A DNA stretch of 6,643 nucleotides, taken from positions 1 through 6,643 of the forward strand of contig CABYBP010000033.1 in assembly GCA_902517315.1 (NCBI GenBank), given 5' to 3'. This document shows positions 1 to 5,944 of this stretch, piece by piece (position 1 is the stretch's first letter; every line of letters begins with the position of its first letter). This stretch comes from an uncultured Alphaproteobacteria bacterium (GTDB lineage Bacteria > Pseudomonadota > Alphaproteobacteria > HIMB59 > GCA-002718135). The position numbers were made by a program, and so were the translations under genes. Under the pieces are notes generated by a model. It saw only the letters and a list, made by a program, of their open reading frames with translations, was not told the DNA's origin and did no database searches.

Positions 1-1025
1 TAAATGATGTTGATTGTAAAAAAATTGGAAATGTTATTTTAAAAGTCAACAGTAAAATTAATGATCATCGCATTAGTCCATTGATTGAGAAGTATAAATT
101 ATTTTCACTAGGAGAAGATACTAGAAATGTTTCAACATTCTTAAAATCATACGAAGAAACATTTGAAAATTTTTTGGTTGATGATTTTTTAGTTAATCAA
201 ACAGTTATGCAGTCAAAGTTTATGGAAACTATATTCAGATATGTTGCAAGTGATTTCAAAAATAATCTAAATATTAAGTATATAAAAAAAATTATTGATA
301 TTTATAAAAATGAAGATGTTATTAATTATGAAAATCAATCAATAAATATGATTGAATCATTTCTTGATCCATGGATAAATCAAAAACCTAGTCCAGAAAT
401 AAAGAAGTTTCTTGAAGAATATTTAATTGATGAGTTTGGTGATTTACGAAATCCTGATGAAGAAAACAAATGGTTGCAAATAAAAGAAGTTCACAAAAAA
501 ATATTTAGACGTTGGCTTGCTGGTGCTCAAATAGAATTTTTTGTAAATATAATTTCAGATGTTGCTTATATGGATCAGTGGCAATATCGAAGAAAATTTT
601 GGTTAAGTTATTATGAAGAGAATAGAATTGATGATGCTTATGTAATTTTAGGTAAAGATGCTATCGATTATATAAATACAAAAAATCATGACAATATTAT
701 TAATTTTGGAAAATTTGCAACTGGATCAAGAGTCAGGAGAGATCAAAGTGTTCTTTTAATTAAGATAAATGAATTAATTATTGCTGATTGGTCTCACGAT
801 GGTGCTTGTCGAATATGGGAAGAATCATCTAAAAATCATCCAGAAATGTTTAAAGATAAATATACGAGAGATGAATTAGTTGAAAATGTTTCTTTTGATC
901 CAATAAATCACATAAGTTCTGCTTACGGGACTTGGCAAAGAAGAGTTGCTTCTCACATTCAAAATTACACCGGAATAAGAATGGCACCAAATAAATTTAT
1001 GCCTCAAGATCACGAGTTAGAATGA
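1..1025 (+). CDS. zorC: Zorya protein ZorC, EH-signature domain (5' end off-window)
   Basis: This is the C-terminal part (340 visible residues) of ZorC, the EH-signature component of type I Zorya anti-phage defence, thought to act with the helicase-nuclease ZorD on invading DNA near the ZorAB motor. The frame is open from position 3 to the TGA at 1023-1025 with no upstream stop. The TTG at 81 that an ORF caller would pick is therefore an internal leucine, and the real start lies left of the window. The EH-signature region runs from WLAGAQIEFF (about 515-545), with the conserved Glu, to WSHDGACRIW (about 787-820), with the conserved His in a WSHxGxxRxW context. The tail is basic and aromatic. 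The gene overlaps zorD by ATGA, so the two are probably translationally coupled. What begins this gene is unknown: a fragment resembling the missing N-terminus sits at 5750-5955 on the other strand, so this copy may be 5'-truncated by an inversion. Confidence 0.85.
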   Translation, partial: NDVDCKKIGNVILKVNSKINDHRISPLIEKYKLFSLGEDTRNVSTFLKSYEETFENFLVDDFLVNQTVMQSKFMETIFRYVASDFKNNLNIKYIKKIIDIYKNEDVINYENQSINMIESFLDPWINQKPSPEIKKFLEEYLIDEFGDLRNPDEENKWLQIKEVHKKIFRRWLAGAQIEFFVNIISDVAYMDQWQYRRKFWLSYYEENRIDDAYVILGKDAIDYINTKNHDNIINFGKFATGSRVRRDQSVLLIKINELIIADWSHDGACRIWEESSKNHPEMFKDKYTRDELVENVSFDPINHISSAYGTWQRRVASHIQNYTGIRMAPNKFMPQDHELE

Positions 1026-4000
1026 TAGTTAAATTCAAATATGACAACGATTGGGTTAGTTTTTCTATTGAAGATAATGGTAAATTAATTGGAACAGACA
1101 AATGGACTGAATTATCAAATGAGAAGTTTTTCAATGGGATTTCTACTTTACTAGGTAAAATTTCAGAGTCAGATAATGATAAAGATGGATTGATTAATGA
1201 AAGTGAAGTTCTAGTTTCTCACAAAATTGTATCTGAACTCAACGACAAAGATGCTTATAACTTATCATTACCATCAAAGGTTCCGTATATTTTAGATCTG
1301 AAACATAAAGGAACATTGTCTTCACCAAGCTTTAGTATGACTGCAGATTGGTTAGATTTAAATGGTCAGTACATTGTTGGCTCAGAACAAATTGGCTGTA
1401 TTCTTGAACATGGAAGTAAAGTTTATAGAACTTTTGATCCTTTTTATTCTATCATTAATAAAATTAATTTAATTTCTGAAACAACTGAAAAAAAAGAACT
1501 CTATGAAGTTTGGAGTGATATTCAAAATTATTTACCTGAAGAGTTTCAGGAGTCTATTAGAACAACAGACACAATTAAAAGAACAAGAATCGCATTTGCT
1601 ACTTCTTTTAGTTTAAATGTTAAATCAAATGAAGAGGGGTTCGATTATGATCCAGTCTTATTTGGTAAAAAAGAAATCGAATTATCTAAAGAAAATAATA
1701 AAGAACTTTCTGAAAATCAAAATTTATTACTACCGATTATTCATGATAAATTTGTTGAGAATTTTAATACTTTAAATAATATTCAAAGCCGTATTCCACT
1801 AAAAGATGGATGGTATGTTTACTTAGATCCTAAAATAAAAGAATCTTTAAAAGTTGCTAAATCCATAAAATCTGAAGGCAAAGAAGCTAGAAAGAGATTT
1901 ATTAGAAACCCAACTTCAGTAATTAAAGAAAAACTTCAAGATACTTTCGATGAAATTGAAATTAATCAATTTGAAAATGTATTTATAGAAACTACTCAAT
2001 ATTCTGAAAGAGTCTTAGATGTAGGAATATTTGAAAAAAAAGTTTTACCGTGGATTAAAAGAAAGGGAGAAGAATGGTTTCCTGATACATTTGGTCTTCA
2101 AATAGGGGAAAGCTTTATACAATTAAAAAAAGATAATGTTACAGATTTAAAAGATAAAATTTCAAATGCTGTCAAAAACAATAAAGAAAAAATAAATTGG
2201 GACGGAACAGATATTCCAGCCAATCAAGAATCTTTGGATGCAATAAGCATGTTGGTGGGTTTAGAAAAGCCAGAAAATTTAGAAAAAGTTAAAAAAGAAG
2301 TAAAAGAAAAAAGATCAAATATCGTTTTGCTAATTGAAGAAAATTTTGAGAGTATTGGATACAAAAAGGATATTGAAAGAAGGAATATAAAAATTGCTAG
2401 AGATCATGCATATTTAAAATCATCTACTAAATTAAAGAAGCATCAAGAAGAAGGTTATGAATGGCTAGCTTCTAGTTGGGAAAGAGGGTTGCCAGGAGTG
2501 TTGTTAGCAGATGATATGGGTCTTGGTAAAACTTTACAGGCGTTAAGTTTTTTGATGGCTGTTATAGATTTGATGAGTAAAAAACAACTATCTAAAAAAC
2601 CAATTCTGATAGTTGCTCCTACAGCCTTGCTGGAAAATTGGATCCAAGAAATGAAAATACATATAGATGAAGTATCTTTTGGAAATCTACATATTGAAAA
2701 AGCTTATGGTAATAATTTAGATAAATATAAAAAAGAAAAAACAAATGAAATTTCTACTGGAAAACCAAATCTTGATCTGAATGAATTCAAACAAGCTGAT
2801 ATAATATTAACAACTTACGAAACTTTGAGAGACTATCAACACAGTCTTTGCTCAATTCCTTATCAATTATTAATTTTTGATGAGATGCAGAAAATTAAAA
2901 CACCTGGCACAATTATTACTCAGGCATCAAAATCAGTAAAATCGGAATTTATACTTGGATTAACTGGAACTCCAATTGAAAATAGATTATCCGATCTTTG
3001 GTGTATATTTGATACTTTATTCCCACAAATTTTAGGAACATTAAAAAATTTTAGCAAACAATATGAAAGAGAAGACTCTGATCCAAAAGACAATGAAGAT
3101 TTAAAAAATTTTTTATCAACTCCTCAAGATGATAAGCCGCCTTTATTGTTTAGAAGAATGAAAGAAGATGTCCTGGACTCTCTTCCAAAAAAAACAATAG
3201 AACTTGTTTCAATGGAAATGCCTACAATCCAAGAACAAGCCTATACAGACGCCATATCAAAAGCTTTTGGGGGAACAGGGAAAAGTAGATTTGAAGCTCT
3301 AAATAATATTCGCTCTGTTTCTCTTCATCCTTTGCATCCAAGTACATATGAGGGTGAAGCTTATATTGATCAATCAGCAAGACTAATTCAAACTTTTAAA
3401 ATTTTAGATAAAATAAAAGCAAGACAGGAAAAAGTTTTAATATTTCTTGAGAGTAGGGAAATGCAACCACTTCTTAGTGCCTTGGTTAAAAAAAGGTACA
3501 AACTTGATAAAGAACCTTTACTAATTAATGGAGCTGTTTCTGGAAAAGAAAGACAAAAAAGAGTTAACGAATTTCAAGAACTAGAAGAAGGTTTCAACGC
3601 AATGATTTTGTCTCCTAAAGCTGGAGGAATAGGATTAACGCTCACAGCTGCTAATAACGTAATACATTTGCAAAGATGGTGGAATCCAGCTGTTGAAGAT
3701 CAATGTACTGACAGAGTTTTTAGAATTGGTCAAACAAAAGATGTCAATGTTTATATCCCTCAATCTTTATATGGATCAAATCCTGATGTGAGTTTTGATA
3801 TTAAAATAAATTCGTTATTAGAAAATAAAAGAAGCCTGAGCAGAAATTTGCTTGTTGCTCCAGTTGATTTCCAAAATGATAGAGATAACTTATTTGAAGA
3901 AACAATCCAAACTGCCAAGGGCGCTGATGCTGAAGATAATTTGTATAAAATTAATATCGAAGAAGTTGATGCAATGGAGCCAATTCAATTTGAAGAATGG

Positions 4001-4321
4001 GTAATATCATTTTTAAGTGGAAAGAAATATGAAGTTAATCGCACACCAAAAAGTCATGATGGTGGTGCAGACATAATAGCCAAAAAAAATGGAATTGATT
4101 ACATAATACAATGCAAACATACAGGTAATAGAAAAAATATTTGTGATAATGAAGCTACACAAGATTTAATTAGAGCTAAAAAGAACTATAAAATGGAATC
4201 AGCAGGTTTAATATCTGTTACAAATGCAAATGGTTATTCTGAAGAAGCAATGACAGATGCGAAAGATCATACAATAACTCTCATTGATCGAAATAATTTA
4301 GTTAATTGGAATCCAAATTAA
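1022..4321 (+). CDS. zorD: Zorya effector ZorD: SNF2 helicase fused to Mrr-like nuclease
   Basis: ZorD is the cytoplasmic helicase-nuclease effector of type I Zorya, and this 1099-residue protein has the expected length and domain order. Residues 1 to about 465 are a Zorya-specific N-terminal region of unknown fold. The SNF2 core starts with a Q-like motif (HQEEGYEWL, H474-Q475). It continues with Walker A LADDMGLGKT (K503, T504), motif Ia APT (532-534), a Walker B box DEMQ (620-623) in place of the usual DEAH/DEAQ, and LTGTPIEN (647-654). Lobe 2 carries motif V SPKAGGIGL (864-872), the RWWNPAVEDQ stretch and motif VI DRVFRIGQ (897-904). The C-terminus (about 985-1098) is Mrr-like: HDGGADIIA (D1017) followed by IQCKH (Q1030, K1032), giving a D-x12-QxK active-site pattern. 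All key residues look intact, so the protein should be active if expressed. The ATG start overlaps the zorC stop by 4 bp. Its stop overlaps that of the convergent gene at 4318-4896, leaving no room for a terminator between them. Confidence 0.95.
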   Translation: MIVKFKYDNDWVSFSIEDNGKLIGTDKWTELSNEKFFNGISTLLGKISESDNDKDGLINESEVLVSHKIVSELNDKDAYNLSLPSKVPYILDLKHKGTLSSPSFSMTADWLDLNGQYIVGSEQIGCILEHGSKVYRTFDPFYSIINKINLISETTEKKELYEVWSDIQNYLPEEFQESIRTTDTIKRTRIAFATSFSLNVKSNEEGFDYDPVLFGKKEIELSKENNKELSENQNLLLPIIHDKFVENFNTLNNIQSRIPLKDGWYVYLDPKIKESLKVAKSIKSEGKEARKRFIRNPTSVIKEKLQDTFDEIEINQFENVFIETTQYSERVLDVGIFEKKVLPWIKRKGEEWFPDTFGLQIGESFIQLKKDNVTDLKDKISNAVKNNKEKINWDGTDIPANQESLDAISMLVGLEKPENLEKVKKEVKEKRSNIVLLIEENFESIGYKKDIERRNIKIARDHAYLKSSTKLKKHQEEGYEWLASSWERGLPGVLLADDMGLGKTLQALSFLMAVIDLMSKKQLSKKPILIVAPTALLENWIQEMKIHIDEVSFGNLHIEKAYGNNLDKYKKEKTNEISTGKPNLDLNEFKQADIILTTYETLRDYQHSLCSIPYQLLIFDEMQKIKTPGTIITQASKSVKSEFILGLTGTPIENRLSDLWCIFDTLFPQILGTLKNFSKQYEREDSDPKDNEDLKNFLSTPQDDKPPLLFRRMKEDVLDSLPKKTIELVSMEMPTIQEQAYTDAISKAFGGTGKSRFEALNNIRSVSLHPLHPSTYEGEAYIDQSARLIQTFKILDKIKARQEKVLIFLESREMQPLLSALVKKRYKLDKEPLLINGAVSGKERQKRVNEFQELEEGFNAMILSPKAGGIGLTLTAANNVIHLQRWWNPAVEDQCTDRVFRIGQTKDVNVYIPQSLYGSNPDVSFDIKINSLLENKRSLSRNLLVAPVDFQNDRDNLFEETIQTAKGADAEDNLYKINIEEVDAMEPIQFEEWVISFLSGKKYEVNRTPKSHDGGADIIAKKNGIDYIIQCKHTGNRKNICDNEATQDLIRAKKNYKMESAGLISVTNANGYSEEAMTDAKDHTITLIDRNNLVNWNPN

Positions 4322-4896
4322 AGACCAGTAACATCGATCTCGTATCCCTTACCGGTATCAAATTTGATAATATCTTGATCTTCAAATATTCTTATTGGAT
4401 CATCATCTTTATTTTCATCTTTATTTGATAAAAAAATTTCTACTTGCTTAAAGTTATCGCTTTCTCCAAATAATGTTAAAGTTAATTCTTTGGTTGTCTC
4501 ATTAGGATTTACAAAATTTCTATAATCACTTCTTAATGGTATAATTTTCTTATCATAGGGAATAAATTCATAGACATGCATGAAATTTTCAAATTCCCAG
4601 TAATAGATTGAATAACTATCAAAATATGTTTCAATAAAATAATTTTCTATATCTTCTTGCCTAGCTTTTGCATTTTCAAATGGAATAGGGGATAAAGTCT
4701 TAGCTGATATATCTTTAATAATCATATCTTTTGAGCATCTAATTGAATAATCTTTGAACAAAACATTTGGTTTTGGAGGTATATCGATAGATATGTGATA
4801 ATCTCCGTGATAAATTTCTTTTGAAATTATACTAAATTTATTTTCATCAAAATATTCATCTATTTTTAAACCAAAAATTCCTTCAAGTTTTTTCAT
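4318..4896 (-). CDS. hypothetical protein, 192 aa, second gene of a two-gene operon
   Basis: I do not recognise a named family. The protein is soluble, with no signal peptide or membrane segment. It begins MKKLEGIFGLKIDEYF, followed by a segment with a PPKP turn and alternating hydrophobic residues (about 28-60), then acidic helices and a middle rich in aromatics (YYWEFENFMHVYEF, about 98-111), ending in an acidic C-terminus (NKDENKDDDP). The opening FGLK segment and the layout loosely recall small uncharacterised proteobacterial proteins that start with a GLKLG-type motif, but that is only an impression. The ATG is 4 nt after the stop of the upstream CII-like gene (stop 4901-4903), with no strong ribosome-binding site of its own, so translation is probably coupled. 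Its stop codon overlaps the stop of zorD (shared bases 4318-4321). This tail-to-tail arrangement could produce overlapping antisense 3' ends. Confidence 0.7.
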   Translation of the reverse strand: MKKLEGIFGLKIDEYFDENKFSIISKEIYHGDYHISIDIPPKPNVLFKDYSIRCSKDMIIKDISAKTLSPIPFENAKARQEDIENYFIETYFDSYSIYYWEFENFMHVYEFIPYDKKIIPLRSDYRNFVNPNETTKELTLTLFGESDNFKQVEIFLSNKDENKDDDPIRIFEDQDIIKFDTGKGYEIDVTGL

Positions 4897-4900
4897 TGAA

Positions 4901-5365
4901 TTAATCTAAACCTATGGATAATTTTAATTGGACAATTTTTTCTTCCACCTCTTTAATAGCTTTGTAGATATGATCTTTTTCTTGAGGAGTAATAGAAGAT
5001 CCGCCATGTCCACTTGGATCAATCGCGTTATTTGTAACTTCCATTAAATTACCAAGTCTTCCACCAACATTAATAAGCGTAGATGTAATGTTTTCGACAT
5101 CATTTTTAGATTTAAGAGCATTATTCACAAGAGCTTCATGAGCAGAGAGCATTGGATGGCCAAATCCGCTTCTCATACATTCTATATCAAGAATTACTGC
5201 ATCTTTCTGGTAAATATGATGATCATTATCACTTTCATCACTACATTTTCGAAAGTGCGATTCACTTTTATCGGTAGTTTCTTTTATTTTATCCTTTCCA
5301 AGATCTTTTATTGTCTCCTTAAGTGCCTGCTCAATTGAGGAGAACTTTCTTGAATATCCAGCCAT
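4901..5365 (-). CDS. putative phage CII-like DNA-binding protein, 154 aa
   Basis: I start this gene at the ATG at 5365 (MAGYSRKFSSIEQALK). An AAGGAGG ribosome-binding site (5370-5376) sits 4 nt upstream of it, and a longer frame back to a TTG at 5482 covers low-complexity, promoter-like sequence. The N-terminal third reads as short helices: SIEQALKETIKDLG, then KDKIKETTD, then SESHFRKCSD. This resembles the helix-turn-helix of phage CII/YdaS-type regulators, including the KSExxxRKCSD turn followed by a DAVILDIECMRSGFGHP segment. The C-terminal half (about 75-154) is predicted helical, with a Gly/Ser-rich linker (DPSGHGGSS) before a final amphipathic helix that may mediate oligomerisation. It is the first gene of a two-gene operon with 4318-4896, and the pair converges on zorD. 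A regulatory role is inference from the fold-like pattern; it could instead be a structural or accessory protein of the defence island. Confidence 0.6.
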   Translation of the reverse strand: MAGYSRKFSSIEQALKETIKDLGKDKIKETTDKSESHFRKCSDESDNDHHIYQKDAVILDIECMRSGFGHPMLSAHEALVNNALKSKNDVENITSTLINVGGRLGNLMEVTNNAIDPSGHGGSSITPQEKDHIYKAIKEVEEKIVQLKLSIGLD

Positions 5366-5369
5366 TTTG

Positions 5370-5376
5370 CCTCCTT
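5370..5376 (-). promoter_or_regulatory. strong ribosome-binding site fixing the start of the CII-like gene
   Basis: On the minus strand, AAGGAGG is followed by CAAA and the ATG at 5363-5365. It is the best Shine-Dalgarno match in the window, and it makes the 154-residue start much more likely than the TTG at 5482. Confidence 0.75.
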
Positions 5377-5402
5377 TTTCTTTGTGAAAAAAATACTTAA
5401 TC

Positions 5403-5431
5403 ATTTCACTACATTCAAAAGTATTTGTCGA
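5403..5431 (-). promoter_or_regulatory. possible sigma-70 promoter for the CII-like operon
   Basis: On the minus strand, TCGACA (5431-5426, 5 of 6 to TTGACA) is separated by 17 nt from TGAAAT (5408-5403, 4 of 6 to TATAAT), about 38 nt before the ATG at 5365. A TAGTGAA half-site (5405-5411) lies on top of the proposed -10, so a repressor could bind here. In AT-rich DNA such matches arise by chance, so confidence is low. Confidence 0.3.
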
Positions 5432-5497
5432 GTATTTTGTTTTTATTGTTTTTGAGTTTCTTACTCTCCTTTCTAGGCTCAAAAATAATCGTTTTGT

Positions 5498-5554
5498 ATC
5501 TCCATAAAAAAAACCCTCTGTTTCTAGAGCAGGGGGTTTTTGTTTTTAGGAGAT
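5498..5554. terminator. bidirectional intrinsic terminator with extended hairpin
   Basis: A GC stem CCCTCTG (5514-5520) pairs with CAGGGGG (5530-5536) through one T-G wobble across a 9-nt loop. It is flanked by an A tract (5506-5513) on the left and a T tract (5537-5547) on the right, so it would terminate transcription in both directions. The palindrome continues outward: ATCTCC (5498-5503) pairs with GGAGAT (5549-5554), making the whole element about 57 nt. It lies between two divergently oriented starts (5365 minus, 5645 plus), an unusual place for a terminator. Confidence 0.75.
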
Positions 5555-5557
5555 TCC

Positions 5558-5589
5558 TTAGTGAAAAAAATTCCAAAACACTTCACTAA
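5558..5589. repeat. inverted repeat TTAGTGAA / TTCACTAA, possible operator
   Basis: Two perfect 8-bp arms, TTAGTGAA (5558-5565) and TTCACTAA (5582-5589), are separated by 16 bp. They sit 56 bp upstream of the ATG at 5645. A third copy of the 7-bp core TAGTGAA (minus strand, 5405-5411) overlaps the possible -10 of the CII-like operon. Shared sites at both divergent control regions suggest a common regulator, possibly the CII-like protein itself. The arrangement is seen directly; the operator role is inferred. Confidence 0.4.
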
Positions 5590-5644
5590 AACAATTTTCC
5601 TGAATTGATAGAACTGAGGAAATTAAAACTGAAAGGTTAAAAAA

Positions 5645-5761
5645 ATGAAAACTGGAAAATTAGAAAAAATTGATACTAGGGAGGTATGGCCTCGTGAAGA
5701 TGAGGATTTTACACCTTGGTTAGCTAAAGAAGGAGATAGATTGTTTATTTTACCACTTTGA
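5645..5761 (+). pseudogene. 5' stump of a DUF4268/NucS-like nuclease-family gene
   Basis: An ATG with a good ribosome-binding site (GAAAGG, 8 nt upstream) opens a 38-codon frame. Residues 5-27 carry KLEKID, REVWPRED and DFTPWLA. This is the N-terminal signature I associate with DUF4268-type and other NucS/DUF91-like restriction-related proteins, which typically read KLEKxDxREVWxxExxDFTPWLA and then continue for 200-400 residues into a nuclease-like domain. Here the match stops after about DRLF (residue 34, near 5746), and four unrelated residues lead to a TGA. The nuclease-like domain is missing. The rest of the gene has been replaced by minus-strand zorC sequence, so this is a truncated remnant of an otherwise healthy gene start. 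Confidence 0.65.
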
Positions 5762-5765
5762 AAAT
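5740..5765. other. rearrangement junction between DUF4268-type gene and zorC fragment
   Basis: To the left the plus strand encodes a recognisable DUF4268-type N-terminus. To the right the minus strand encodes a zorC-like N-terminus that follows zorB. Each reading becomes meaningless where it enters the other, which places the breakpoint near 5746-5760. No transposase, long repeat or obvious recombination-site palindrome is visible at the joint. Confidence 0.55.
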
Positions 5766-5944
5766 GATTAATTATCTCAGGAATAACTTTTTCTAAATTA
5801 TTTAAATCATTAGGTTGAGGTTCTACAACAGGATCAAATAATATTTTAATATTTTTTTTTGCTTTTCTTAGCATTATTGACTCTGCTGGAAATTCTTTGA
5901 GTTTATCAACACCAGTTTTAATATGATAATTTTTTAATAATTCT

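Larger units (their letters stand above)
5366..5644. other. 279-bp non-coding region between divergent starts
   Basis: I see no convincing protein or RNA gene here. The stretch holds the ribosome-binding site and possible promoter of the minus-strand operon on the left, the extended bidirectional hairpin in the middle, and the TTAGTGAA inverted repeat to its right. At the right end is a GAAAGG ribosome-binding site (5631-5636), 8 nt ahead of the ATG at 5645. The 39-codon TTG extension into 5366-5482 is treated as non-coding. Confidence 0.6.

Noticed and set aside
81..83. TTG as the start of the first plus-strand gene
   Set aside because: The frame is open from position 3 with no upstream stop and the upstream residues look like coding sequence, so the TTG is internal and the gene enters from off-window.
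5254..5270. Palindrome AAAGTG-N5-CACTTT resembling the TAGTGAA sites
   Set aside because: It lies inside the CII-like gene, where it encodes the KSESHF segment of the proposed helix-turn-helix, so coding constraint explains it well enough.
5138..5338. 66-codon plus-strand frame inside the CII-like gene
   Set aside because: It is antisense to a better-supported gene, has no good ribosome-binding site, and its hydrophobic translation is the usual shadow of AT-rich coding sequence.
5366..5482. 39-residue N-terminal extension of the CII-like protein from a TTG
   Set aside because: The ATG at 5365 has a near-perfect AAGGAGG site, and the extension covers promoter-like sequence and reads as low-complexity, basic residues.
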